DNA from: Margaritifera margaritifera
Lineage: Eukaryota > Mollusca > Bivalvia > Unionida > Margaritiferidae
Assembly: GCA_029931535.1 (NCBI GenBank)
Contig: JAQPZY010000400.1
Span: 62,001-126,000, forward strand
Direction: 5' to 3'
Length of the DNA: 64,000 bases
A program made the translations under genes and the position numbers. A model generated the notes under the pieces. It was not told where the DNA came from and ran no database searches. It saw only the letters and a list, made by a program, of their open reading frames with translations. Below, one piece after another: positions 10,200 through 21,885 of the stretch. Every line of letters begins with the position of its first letter. Position 1 is the stretch's first letter.

Positions 10200-11560
10200 G
10201 TGTCATATTTTACCTTTTTTTGTTGCCATGGAGTCTGGCTTATGTCTCTTTCATTGTTTGGAGAAACAGTTACCTCACATTGAGCGACAGTCTTACGTTT
10301 ACCCCTCCACTTTCACATGAATTTTTCTTCTCCGAATCTTCCTTATTAATTTCCTTGTGAAAATAACTTAGCAAACTCGCTTAATCCACATAGTAACTAT
10401 ATAACTTGCTTGACAACTACTTCCAAAGTGATCATAACATACATTTTATCTTTTAACCCTTTACCACACAGTGCCTGTTCTTGTGTAGGCAGTTGATATA
10501 CATGTGCTCAATCCACACAGTGCCTGTTCTTGTGTAGGCAGTTGATATACATGTGCTCAATCCACACAGTGCCTGTTCTTGTGTAGGCAGTTGATATACA
10601 TGTGCTCAATCCACACAGTGCCAAGTGCTATAAACAGAACATCAGTTAGCTCTACGACTCAATATGCATAGGCCTGCCTGCTACATTTATAGCAGTGTAG
10701 TATATCTAAATTTCAGCTTCAATTTTAACCATTTTACCTTTTTAGTACACATCTATTATCTATAGATAGGTTTAAGAGTAAAATCTGATATTTATAGTTG
10801 TATAATTATTTTTCACAGTAGAATTTTATATATGCTTTAAAATCTTGAAAAATTATAAAATAAATCAGTGTTGCCTACATCAACATCGGATCCTATATCT
10901 GACTTGCTGAAGCTTTCATAGTCATAATTCTAACCATGCAAACTCAAGGAAGTGTTGAACGAAATCCACAACCTCCATTTTGGAGAGTGGAGAATCCAAC
11001 CAAGTTACTTTAAATAGCAGATTACAACTAGATCTTAAATAGCAACCAGGTAATCTGACGTAATGGTCATTTACCTAATGCTTGTAGTATCCAATAGGGG
11101 GTTTCCCCCCGAAGGTGGCACTACCAGTTCAAAATAGCTAATGTTGTGGAGGTGTCCAAACACGCTTCCATGCAAATCGGGTAGAAACATCCACTAATGC
11201 TTCCATGAGAATGAGGTAGAGGTGTCCAAAAGCGCTTACATGAGGTAAAGGGTTAAATATGAACCGAAACAGTTCATTAATTAGCGTAATTGTTTCGCTT
11301 CAAATGCGATATTGGGCATTAAAGTTATTCCTCTGTATAATCAAATAAAAATGAAAGAAAATCATCAATGCCATTTAACCAGTTCATAAAGGAAACTGAC
11401 CTGCCAACCCTAAAGAGACATTCTCAGTAAGTCAGTCAAAAGTTTTCAGTAAGTTGGACCAATTTTCAGTAAGGTGTAAAAAATATCAAGTACTGGCAAC
11501 AAGTACAGGCTTAACAACCTTTACAGTTTATTTCCGTATTATAACTAAAAACTTACACTA
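10200..11560. other. Spacer containing a short tandem array
   Basis: Apart from the 49-bp array at 10464-10620, no gene is apparent. A loosely repeated TTTTCAGTAAG motif occurs at 11423-11475. Confidence 0.55.
10464..10620. repeat. 49-bp tandem repeat, about 3.2 copies
   Basis: The unit starts CCACACAGTGCCTGTTCTTG and ends CATGTGCTCAAT. Three full copies are virtually identical and a partial fourth begins at 10611. The near identity suggests recent expansion. No coding role is visible. Confidence 0.9.
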
Positions 11561-11565
11561 TACAG

Positions 11566-13865
11566 CTACTGTTGTGACTGGTACATGGCGCATTTGCACT
11601 TTCTGAGAAACTTCTGGTCAAACTCCATATTGAAGCATTCTCCTACCTTCACTTTCATGACTAGTATTTCTTCCAAGGTATCAACTGACATAGATGATCT
11701 GGATTTTGAGTGGTTTTTTGCAACAAATGAGAACACCCTCTCACAACCTGCATTTGAATGTGGAACAATAAGCACATTCTTCATGATGCTGGACAACAAT
11801 TTGTATTTCAGCTGGCCGTTTGCATCCTTGAGTTTACTAATGAGATTCCACTGCTTGTCAACTCTTTCAGTGTTTAAGATCTCGGGATTCAATTCATCTA
11901 CTTGGTAATTCAAAAACTCTGCTTCCAAGTTTTCTTGCCAGTTGGTTTCCTTGGGTTCCATACACACAAATCTTGATGGGAAATACATCACACTGCTGAA
12001 ATCAATCATCATTCTTTTTGTCACATCAGCAACTGCACTGTGCTTCACCTCTTAACAATGTAATCACAAACAGTTGTGTAAAAGTTTCTTACATCTTTAT
12101 AGACGTCACAGAGGTTACTTTCATAAAGCTTACTTTCAGCCATGTATTTTCTTGTTTCTGAACCTACTGTAAGTGTATCATCTGACTTCTGTTTCTTACA
12201 GTCATGATAATCAATATCAGTAAGTTCCTTGGCCTGTGAAATTTCTGTAGGCTTTACAAATCTGACCAGCAATTGTTTGAATAATTCAAGCAGGTTTTCT
12301 CCAAGTTTGTGGATCATAGGCTCTTCCTGCTGCAGGATTCGGTTATGCTTGTAAATAATGTAATTATGTGGTCCTGGAATAAGCAATAAAGCTTCACCCT
12401 CCAGGACCACAAAGCCATGCACAGACTCCTAGCCTTTTCCTATCTGTAACTGATTTTCTTAGGGTCCCTCCTGTCATTTCTAACTGATGGTGTCTGAAAT
12501 CCAGTCTGAGCCTTTTCAATGAATTTCTGGGATTTAGCTTTCTCTAAGGAACTTTTCTTGGGTTTTGTTTTCTCAGTCTTTCCTGCTGAGATAGACTTGG
12601 AGGTCGTACTAGCCTGACTTCTAGATTGATCACAGCTCAAAGTTGTACTTGCTCTGTCTCTATTTCCTTCTTTGTTACTAGACACACAAGTAACTTTATC
12701 CTTTGTACTAGATACCTTCACTGACTTGCTGCTTTTGGCTTTAGTCCTTTTGCCTCTAACCTCTTGTTTCTTGGTTTCTCTCTCAAAATACATTTGTAAA
12801 GGTTCCCACTGTTCCAGCAGTCTCTTTATGCCTTCTCCACGAGACAACCATTGTGTTACACAATGCTTCAATATTTGTGTCTGCTCTTTTCCACAAAGCG
12901 TCTGAGGACTTTTCAGTTCCATTTGTCTATTCACACTTGTATCCAAATAATATGATATATCCACTAAGCAGTCATCAAAACTCATAGATAGTTTATCAGC
13001 CCCCTTTTTAGCTACTAAATGTATCAAATGGCATGAACATCCAATTAAGTACACAGAGGGATTCACTTTAGCTATATGTCCAAACACACCTTTATTGCAA
13101 CCTGTCATTACTGAAGCATTGTCTGATTCAAATGCAATACAGTTATTCCAGCTTACATTTCTCTTTTTCAGATCATCATTCAATAATGTGAAAATATTTT
13201 CCCCAGTAGAGGCTCCATCACATGTTGGAACTGACAAAAGTGCTTCAGTTACAACCCCCTCTGTGTGATCAAAATATCTAACTACAACTGGGTACAACTT
13301 CTCAGAATCATTGCTACCATCAGTTGCTATACTGAAAGGCTGGGATGAAATATTGCTTACAATGTCTTCCTGAATTGACTTGCAGTGTTGTAATACAATA
13401 GCAGTAGTTTTTGTTCTACCACACTGATAACTATTTGCTACTGACGATTTCGGAAACATGCGTTTGAATAGTTTAGAAGCATGGTCTGATGCAGCAAGTG
13501 CAACATTATGCTCAACCAAAAAGTGTGTAAAATAAACTTCAGCATTTATGACCTCCAGTTCAGTTTCTGGTTCTGCAGATCCAAATCCCAGAGAAGTCAA
13601 CGGCTTACAAGTTGACTTCATTGCAACGTATTCTGTGCGCTTTTTGGAATTCACATGGCAGCGACAGTCATCTCGCCCACCATGGGCAATATTCAAGTCA
13701 ACACGACATAATGTGCAATAAATGTAATGGTTGCCTTTCTTGCTTTTTTCTAAGCATGACTAACTATCTGAGTAATCTTTTTTTATATTTTTGTGACCAC
13801 TGCTTTAACTTTTTACGAGGCTGATTGTCCTTTCCACCTTCAACGCATTCTCGTTTAGACGACAT
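11566..13865 (-). pseudogene. hAT-family transposase (DUF4371/KIAA1586-like)
   Basis: The deduced start MSSKRECVEGG at 13865 is followed by a basic stretch and a Cys/His finger (HYIYCTLCRVDLN...CRCHVNSKK). The main frame 12440-13696 (418 residues) carries RNase H-like catalytic landmarks: SIATDGSNDSEKL (first Asp), AFESDNASVMTG (second Asp), the hAT signature GCSCHLIHLVAKKGAD, and CVTQWLSRGEG. A Lys/Ser-rich insert follows. Frames 12045-12422 (LLELFKQLLVRFVKP) and 11566-12048 continue it; the latter ends in the dimerisation domain with SNAGCERVFSF. A stop/frameshift near 13740-13760, breaks at about 12440-12422 and a one-base shift near 12046 make it a pseudogene, though one of modest age. 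Terminal repeats were not identified. Confidence 0.85.
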
Positions 13866-13943
13866 TTTCAGAAGACCGGATGACAAAACGAAAAAGCAAA
13901 ATCTTGATCAGGTACGCGCTTTTCATGAACATAGGCAGGTATA

Positions 13944-14411
13944 GGACTCACGATACTAATTCAACTCCCATAGTAAACCTATAGAAACATCATGATATTA
14001 AAAATTCAATAACTTTAAATTTCTAAATGCTCATAATCAAACCTGTATTTATCAGTATAAACCCATCATTGATGCAAGCTTCTGTGTTAAGAAAACCACA
14101 TGAGTCGTGCCATATTTTGGATCTACATGTACATGAAACATGTGTTATCCATTCTGCATCTAATGAATCCGGTGCTACTGTTGTTATTGACTGTTCCTAA
14201 GTCTATAAAAATACTAAAATTGCATCAACAGAATCTTGTCTCTATTTTTTTTAGGTGCAGATAGGATAAGCTCTCAAAATAATTTGTTACTTAAATTTTA
14301 CTTGTCATTATTAACCAATTATGGATCACCAAACCCATATATACTTTATTAAATCTTCACCCATTTCTAGACTGGTTCACAGTTGTTCCATATAATTAGT
14401 ACCATGAGTCC
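13944..14411. mobile_element. GGACTC MITE, copy 1 (468 bp)
   Basis: The ends are inverted: GGACTCACGATACTAAT on the left and ATTAGTACCATGAGTCC on the right (17 bp, one mismatch class). A second copy with the same internal sequence lies at 17249-17720 in the same orientation. It has no coding capacity of note. A clean target duplication is not visible; both copies have TATA immediately left of GGACTC. Confidence 0.85.
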
Positions 14412-15066
14412 AATAAGTAGATCTGAATTTTTTACAAAGATATGTATTTTACTCATTGATGTTGGAACATGGTTGTAATAAAGATACCACTATCTATAGC
14501 TAAATTGTATCCGCATAACATTTTGCTGTATAGTATTGTACATATTAGTGATTTATTCTTGTTATTAAATTTATTGTTTTCTGTATATGTATCTTCATGT
14601 TATATTTCTATGTCATGCTACACAAAAGAAACTCAAACATGTAGACATCAGTAAGTATTACATAATTAGTTATCAAATTACATGACACCTTGTATTTTCA
14701 TCTCTCACTGGTTATAAGACAAGTTTTAATAGCTTATACAATTCAAAATGACCATTTTTTTTCTGACTCACACAGAAAAAAAAAGTACAGTGTATCCCTA
14801 TTCCCATCTTTCAAAATCCAACTAATAAGTGTGCCAGATGACAGAGGATAATGATAAGGGGTCACGGTCTTTCTGGCACTAAGGGAAGCAAACACACTCA
14901 TGAAACAACAGTGATGCTGACATTCCAAAATGATCTAAACTATTAACACCAGTGATTTATCACCCCAAAATATGCACAGTAATGTATAAAAAGCCAAACA
15001 AGTACCATAAGTTTTATTCTATTGAAAAATTAAATATTTCAGTGCTACTTTTTTTATTATAACACT
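14412..15066. other. Unassigned AT-rich spacer
   Basis: AT-rich DNA between the MITE and the Mutator-like exon. Short frames at 14469-14654 and 14743-14928 look random. I see no TIR. Confidence 0.5.
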
Positions 15067-16721
15067 ATGGGAAAGAGTAAGGAAACACAGAATAGACAAA
15101 GTAATTTCTTCAAACCTGGTAATGTTCTCCACAACAAGGGAAAGAAATGTACATCAACCAGAAAAACAAAGCCACTCAAGGTCTGTTACACAAGGGCAAC
15201 AAGAGAACAATTGGAAAAATCTATTCAAAGTTCCTATGATGGTGAAACTGATGTTGGAGACAGCAGGCCAGTGTGTAAATTGATGCGGCCCAAGCCAAGA
15301 AGTAAGTAGGAGGTGGAGAAATCTATGGAAAACTTTGCGATGTCAAGAAAAATAATGTTTCAATACAATATTGATACAATGATATAATTTATGACTGCAT
15401 AAGATACTCAGTAAATTTAAGCAATAGGATTCAATTACATGTTAAAGTTCTCCGATACATAAATCTATACCTACTTTTAGCCACAAAACATAAAAAGTTA
15501 AGAAAAAGCCCCCAAATCGATATTGTGCCAACTTTCTACTACAAGTAGTGTTAAATTTCTTATCAAGATAAAGCTTATTAAAATGCATAAATTATAGGGA
15601 AACAGGGAAATAAAGAAAATCTTGTAATTACTCAGTTACAGTCAAAGGGGAGGTACATGTAATATAGCTTAATTTGGCATACCAAGCAGCAAACTTGAAT
15701 TTACAGTTAAATGAGTCTATACTACCATTGATACTAAGTGTAGAGCAATTTTCCTTTTCTAAATTGCTCTTCTTTCAAAATCTGAGCACACATTTTAGAC
15801 ATGAAACATGTTTTCTTCTATTTACATTAACCAATCTGGAGAAGAAAACATGTATCACTTAGTGCACACAGGAAAAAATGCACAGATGTGGAATACTGTG
15901 ATCCATGAACACCAGTTCAAACACCCACAGTGTAATGATTTTGTCTCCTAGGATCTGAGTCATGATGAAAAAAGAGATCTACATGTAGTGTGGCAGGAGA
16001 GAGCAATATGTTCGACATGCAGTTATGCATTAAAAATGTTTAATCTCTATGATGAGGTACAGAAAACCAGCAAGAAAGGACAAAAGGCAGTCTGTGTAAA
16101 TAGCTCCATACAGATTGGATTTTCACAGACTTCTGTTGGAAATGAAGGTTTAAGGCCTATACTTTTATGTATGGTCAGTCTTAAGCAGTCTAATGTGTGC
16201 TGGATAGATGGTTCCAACTGGGTGTATAGAAGCACATTCTTGCCAAGTCATTTCAAGCTGAAAATATCCGGTGAGACTGAAGGGTCTACATTATGCATGC
16301 GTATGGAGTATTGGTTAGATAAATCTACAGAGCTAAAAACAAAACTGAACAAGAACACCGAGAACGTGGAATCAGTCAATCGAAGGATTAAACATAGCTT
16401 ACCTAAAAATGTAACCTTCAAGAGAAACTTCCATGGTAGGGCTCATAGTGCTGTTCATAACTGTAACCATGGACCTGGAGAATCTCTGGAGAAGCTATGT
16501 AAATCTATCGGTTGTCCAGTTTCAGCTGTAGTTCCAAGGCACAACATCTGAAAACCAAACAAGATGTATATCTCAGAGATAAAATGTACAAATCAAGTAA
16601 AGTATATAAGAAAAGAAAAGATCTGAGAAAAGGGCATTTCTTTACAAACTGTACGAGAAATATCAAGAGCAAACTAATTATGATAAAGGCAAATTGCTGT
16701 GTGCTATGGCTACAAATATAA
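15067..16721 (+). pseudogene. Mutator-like transposase, internally deleted
   Basis: Exon 1 (15067-15301) encodes NFFKPGNVLHNKGK, ATREQLEKSIQSS and KLMRPKPR, the N-terminal pattern of the Mutator-like transposase domain family of aquatic invertebrates; it ends near GTAAGT. Exon 2 begins about 15836: GEENMYHLVHTGKNAQMWNT, HEHQFKHPQC, an in-frame TAG (15948-15950), then WQERAICSTCSYALKMFNL and IQIGFSQTSVGNEGLRPIL. Soon after comes KLNKNTENVESVNRRIKH and FHGRAHSAVHNCNHGPGESL, which belongs to the C-terminal part of the family. The catalytic middle, normally some hundreds of residues, is missing. A frameshift near 16540 moves the basic tail (KTKQDVYLRDKMYKS) to another frame. Family recognition is from memory of conserved blocks. 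Confidence 0.75.
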
Positions 16722-17248
16722 AAGAAAAATATCAACACTATTACCATAATCAACCTTCATTATAGCACATTTTTACAGGCCGATGCAATGTGGCATGTGC
16801 AGTTACAGTCCTTGATTTTTACAATGCTCCCGGCTTTGATTTATTGAATGTGTTTCTAAATGTAAATGCTTAGTATTGATACATAAACTATTTTGACATG
16901 TGGATTATGCTTAAAATCTCTCCCCCCACCCCTTTGTGGGAATAGTTGCATAGGTTAAATGGTATTTAGCCATATAAGCCAATATGTGGACACCAACATA
17001 TGAAATTCTGCCATCTGGCCATACTATTCTCTTTATTCCATAACCTGAGCCACCTACCACCCCTAAAAATGTGCACATAACCCTTTCCAGCACTGCTATT
17101 TACAGAAATTTTCTCTAAAATCATATGCAAATTATGAAAACAATACTCCACTGTGATTCTGATAACCAAAAACCACCAAAACAATAAACTGGATGCATGT
17201 GGTAACCATGGAAACAACAGGTTCTTGGTATGGTGTAGTGCCCCTATA
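16722..17248. other. Unassigned spacer
   Basis: Contains a C-rich patch (16921-16933) and minus-strand frames without recognisable domains. Confidence 0.5.
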
Positions 17249-17720
17249 GGACTCGTAGTACAAATTCAACTCCCATAGTAAACCTGTGGAAACATCATGA
17301 TATTATAATTTCTTTAACTTTAAATTTCTAAATGCTCATGATCAAACCTATATTTATCAGTACAGATCAATCATTGAGGCAAGCTTCTGTGTTAAGAGAA
17401 CCACATGAGCTGCGCCATATTTTGGATCTTCATGTACATGAAACATGTGTTATCCATTCTGCACCTAATGAATCCGGTGCTACTGTTGTTATTGACTGTT
17501 CCCAAGTCAAGTATATAAAAATACTAAAATTGCATCAATAGAATCTTGTCTCCATTTTTTTTAGGTACAGATAGGGTAAGCTCTCTAAATAATTTTTTAC
17601 TAAAATTTTACTTTTTATTATTAATCAATTATGGACCACCAAACCCGTATATACTCTATAAATCTTCACCCATTTCTAGACTGGTTCACAGTTGTTCCAT
17701 ATAATTAGTACCGTGAGTCC
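17249..17720. mobile_element. GGACTC MITE, copy 2 (472 bp)
   Basis: Same element as 13944-14411, in the same orientation, with ends GGACTCGTAGTAC and GTACCGTGAGTCC. The interior matches copy 1 along its whole length with scattered substitutions. It abuts the GGCGCTC element that begins at 17722, so one inserted next to or into the other. Confidence 0.85.
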
Positions 17721-17721
17721 T

Positions 17722-18370
17722 TTAGCTCTCCAGTTTTGTACTTTGCATAGGGTTAGATTTTTTAAGAAAAAGAATTACCCAGGTTTTCCTCACTGGCTGT
17801 CCTGGCTATTTAAAAAAGACCTTGTATATCTTAGGTATTGTTAAAAGAACTTTGAATTCCCTTTATTTTGGTGTATGATTGATGGGTGAAATTTGGGTTA
17901 TAGAGTATACAGCTTGGTCTTACTTAAGATGTGCACCTCTTAAAAAACTGCTAGCTCCACTTGGTCATTTTCACTTCCTGGTCTTCAAAGGTAAATAATA
18001 AAAAAAGAGCCGATAACTTTTTTTACTTTTTAGATATTTTGTAATTTATTCATAGTACTTTCAGAGGCTGGTATTGTCTGCTCTGGCAAAATTCGTTTCC
18101 CTATTTTAATAACTGCTGAAAATAGTGCACTTTTGACTAATTCAGACTGATTTTTCGAGTACTTTGGAGCGGACATTTTGTCTGCTGTGTGCTTAGATCA
18201 TGTCCAGTTTCCGCAAGTACAATATGTAAAGAAATTTCAGCCACAGTACATGAAAGTAACATAGAGGTATGCCAACATTCTCTCCATTGTGCATGTGCAA
18301 ATGCAAAATACTTCATCTTACACCTGTCACTCTCTCAGAAGCATGTATTATCTCTAGAGCGCCCCCATAA
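17722..18370. mobile_element. GGCGCTC element, copy 1
   Basis: About 640 bp matching 19094-19710 throughout. The right end (CTCTAGAGCGCC then CCATAAAG) is intact; the left end is eroded to AGCTCTCCAG. It carries the same short minus-strand reading frame as copy 2 (AVIKIGKRILPE, SESTMNELQ) with changes. It holds an extra 30-bp segment (about 18166-18205) absent from copy 2. Confidence 0.75.
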
Positions 18371-19093
18371 AGACAACATGTGCATTATTATTATATGATT
18401 TAATTTTGGTTCTATAGCTGAAACATTTAAGCCACAAGCATCTAAACAGTCCTTTTGAATAATTCTCATGCATTTCCCCACAGAACAGTATTCATTTCAT
18501 TTGTAGCAAAGTCCCACACAAGCCCAGCCCCCCCCCCCCCCCCCATGATGAAAAGTGGGCTATTTTAAAACTATACCCTGCATTTTCTCAACAATAGCAA
18601 CCAATGTTTTGGTAAAAGACAGGACCATGAAACTTGCCACAATTATTCATGAGATGTCACTAATTTATTTACAGACTGAACAGGGATGGAAGAGTTCAGG
18701 TTCACAGAGGTCAAAGGTCAAAGGGTACAAAGTTTGCTAATTCTTCTAACACTAGTATATGGAAGAAAGCGAATCTACTTTATCATTATTTTCCAGAATT
18801 TTATTACAAGCGAATGAAAAGAAACATTTTTGCTACATTTTTCTTTGACTTAATAGAACAGTTAAATTTAAGTTGACTTTACTCCTATGTTCAAAGACTT
18901 CTAATTTCCCCATAATTGAGGTCATTGCACACAAAATACTGCCACAAGGCATATTGTGTAATCAAGAGAAAAATAGGCATAATTAGCTTATTTGTATGCA
19001 TAACATCAATGTTAATATACCATTTTGTTGAGAAATGCATACATAATTATATGAGTAATAGAAAAGCAATTGCACAAATTTTCATATTTATTT
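18371..19093. other. Spacer with poly-C run
   Basis: Includes a C homopolymer at about 18525-18544. No gene seen. Confidence 0.55.
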
Positions 19094-19710
19094 TAAGGTG
19101 GCGCTCTCCAGTTTCGTACTTTGCATAGGGTTAGATTTTTAATGAAAAAGAATTACCCAGGTTTTCCTCACTGGCTGTCCTGGCTATTTAAAAAAGACCT
19201 TGTATATCTTAGGTATTGTTAAAAGAACTTTGAATTCCCTTTATTTTGGTGTATGATTGATGGGTGAAATTTGGGTTATAGAGTATACAGCTTGGTCTTA
19301 CTTAAGATGTGCACCTCTAAAAGCTGCCAACTCCGCTTGGTCATTTTCACTTCCTGGACTTCAAAGGTAAATTTTTTTAAAAAGAGCCGATAACTTTTTT
19401 TACTTTTTAGATATTTTTTAATTCATTCATAGTACTTTCAGAGGCTGGTATTGTATGCTCTGGCAAAATTCGTTTCCCTATTTTAATAACTGCTGAAAAT
19501 AGTGCACTTTTGACTAATTCAGACTGATTTTTCGAGTACTTTCCAGTTTCCGCAAGTAGAATATGTAAAGAAATTTCAGCCACAGTACATGAAAGTAACA
19601 TAGAGGTATGCCAACATTCTCTCCATTGTCCATGTTGCAAATGCAAAATACTTCATCTTACACCTGTCACTCTCTCAGAAGCATGTATTATCTCTAGAGC
19701 GCCCCATAAA
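19094..19710 (-). mobile_element. GGCGCTC element, copy 2, with a short ORF
   Basis: The ends are imperfect inverted repeats: TTTAAGGTGGCGCTCTCC on the left, and CTCTAGAGCGCCCCATAAAG on the right, whose complement reads CTTTATGGGGCGCTCTAG. The minus strand holds a 79-residue frame (19407-19646) with VAEISLHILLAE, SELVKSALFSAVIKIGKRI and ASESTMNELK. I do not recognise this domain. Because the reading also survives recognisably in copy 1, it may be a captured exon or transposase remnant rather than chance. Confidence 0.65.
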
Positions 19711-20640
19711 GTGTCTGAGGTACCACTTAATAGTTAGCCTGGTTCCCTAACAAAATCCACTCAGTCTAAGATGAAACCCCAGATCCGAACAGAGAGTCCA
19801 ATATGAAAATCCGGATCCGGACCGAACCATGACAAAAATATTCGGAATAGACGAAAACGATCATATTCATTTTTGCGTCATTTTCGTAAGACTTACGACA
19901 AAATAAGGGTTGGCAGGTCTACACTGCTAATTAATCATAACGGCTTTGGGTTTTTTTCATGTGTTGTAATTGGCCAATAATTTGATCACTTAGCCCAATA
20001 TGCTTTAAAGCGGTAATAGAACATGCGCATGTCATGCAACAGTTATCAATGACACCTGGCAGGTGTGATAAAGGATGTAAATAAATACATGTAGACCGGT
20101 AGAATCAAGCATTCAGTATACCCCGATGGCTTGAATGGCCAGATAAAGCTAGATAAAGTGATTATGGCACAAAAATAACTACTTGCCCAATTTTTGTTTT
20201 TAAAAAAAAGGAAAAAAGCACTTGTCCCGGACTAGCGACTTGGAAAATTTATTTGCCCAACTTCGAAAATTAATAGTCTGGGACGCTGGGCTATGGGATT
20301 TGCTCAGCCCTGAATGTGATTCTGGATAAAAATGCAGATATCACTATGGACCCCATGACCAAAGTTTAACAACTGGATTTGAATTGGTTCACCAAAATGA
20401 CAATATGGGTTGAAAGAAAACATTAACCTTAGTATTATTTTTTATTATTTTTTAAAAATATGTATTTGAAAAAATTTGATAATTTCTGCTATACTGTGAT
20501 TCATATGCAGTTCTCGCTATACCTCAGTTCAGTTAATAACACAGTTCTCATTATTTAGCAGCTCAATACAATATTTGGTCAGCAGTTATGGACCCAAACT
20601 AACGTGTTATAAAGAGAGCTGTATAAAGCTCAAAACTATA
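19711..20640. other. Unassigned spacer
   Basis: No gene. The segment near 20165-20290 reads on the minus strand as NFRSWANKFSKSLVRDK, broken by stops; the origin is unknown. Confidence 0.5.
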
Positions 20641-20644
20641 CTTA

Positions 20645-20940
20645 CTGATGTCTGATATAAATTTATTCATTACATCTTTCTCCTGAAGCTCAATTGATTC
20701 TTAAATCTGTTAAGTGTTGATGAACATACCACTTCATATGGGGTGATTATTCCAATCATATATATATCTTGTACACAGAAACTGTGCTTTCTAATATCCA
20801 GATTATAAGTCGTTTTATAAAAGTTTTTCTGAGTGGTCTCTTGTTCTATTGGTAATTGATTTTGAAACAAATGTATCACAATTCACTTTGTATAAATTTG
20901 TAACAATCCTATAAACCTGAATTTTATATATATAAAAAAC
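20645..20940 (-). pseudogene. LINE ORF2 C-terminal fossil
   Basis: The minus strand reads YNLDIRKHSFCVQD, then (shifted by an AT-run expansion) DWNNHP, then EVVCSSTLNRFKNQL. The order R.HSF....W..LP..VV.S.TLN.FKN.L is the C-terminal tail of many CR1/L2/Jockey-type LINE ORF2 proteins. Two frameshifts bracket the ATATATAT tract. Only the tail is present, which fits 5'-truncated LINE copies. Confidence 0.55.
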
Positions 20941-20974
20941 AGCTTCATCTATACTCAAATGCTGGTAAACCTGT

Positions 20975-21150
20975 AAACCTCGTGGTTAAAGTACCTGACT
21001 CATGATGAGAATGGTGCATGTTCGATACCCACCATCAGATCAGCCCAGATTGGCTACCTCTGGCCAGGCATTTTGCTCTATTTGCCTCAGCACAAAATAA
21101 CCTTAAAACAGCATTGAGGTGTCATAAAACACCAAACCAAACCAAAACCT
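20975..21150 (+). mobile_element. tRNA-derived SINE
   Basis: The head resembles a tRNA promoter: A box TGGTTAAAGTACC at about 20983 and B box GTTCGATACCC at 21020-21030, spaced as in pol III tRNA genes. A body (GCCCAGATTGGCTACCTCTGGCC) and a tail rich in ACCAAACCAAACC follow. No acceptor stem closes around it, so it is not a functional tRNA gene. Transposition would depend on a LINE supplied elsewhere. Confidence 0.75.
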
Positions 21151-21885
21151 ACACGTAGCTTCAATAGTAATTTATGATCTTTTCGGCATTCTTGTTGCTC
21201 TTCGTTGCATATTTTTTTTTTTAAATAGCATCTTTTTTATACACAGTATACCATACAGAACTACGAAATTCTATGTGTGATTTACTAATAATGTCTCTTC
21301 ATCCGATATGTCAATGTTCTGTAAATAATTCCTCAGTTCCAGTTAGCCTTGTTTACAGTTTGCAATGTGATTTGTAATTTTAGATGATACCCAAATCATG
21401 AGCCTCCTGAACCTGTGTTATTTCTTTGTTGAACTCGTGTTTAATCATTGATTACCGTGCAAAGACTGATAAATTTGTACCTGGAACCCAGGAGCTACCA
21501 GAATAGTCTGATAAATCAGCTCCCAAACCTGTATTCGTATACTGGTGGTTTGGAGTGATTTCTACGATGTCCACAGGCATAGATTCAAAATTAAATGTTG
21601 CATGAAATGTTTCTATTGGAGGAACTTGCACGTGACATGTGACATTCTGTACTGAGGCTGCTATAATTATTCCTAAAAATCTCCCAATTTAAATATAATA
21701 GAGGAATCTGACTGGATCATGAATGAACTCTGGTCCCTGCAACAACTTCACCTTATGATCTTACAGTGGACTAGAAATTTGTATAGCAACAGGGAACGGG
21801 TGATATTTAGTGGGCTAGGTCAGAAGTTTCAAATCCCCCCCTCCCTTCAGATTTTAGTCTCAGATTTGTGTTCACTGGGTATATA
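21151..21885. other. Unassigned spacer
   Basis: No recognisable gene. A short plus-strand frame at 21719-21931 runs into the MITE and is not supported. Confidence 0.5.

Noticed and set aside
20975..21150. Functional tRNA gene
   Set aside because: A and B boxes are present but no acceptor stem or cloverleaf closes, and a SINE-like body and tail follow.
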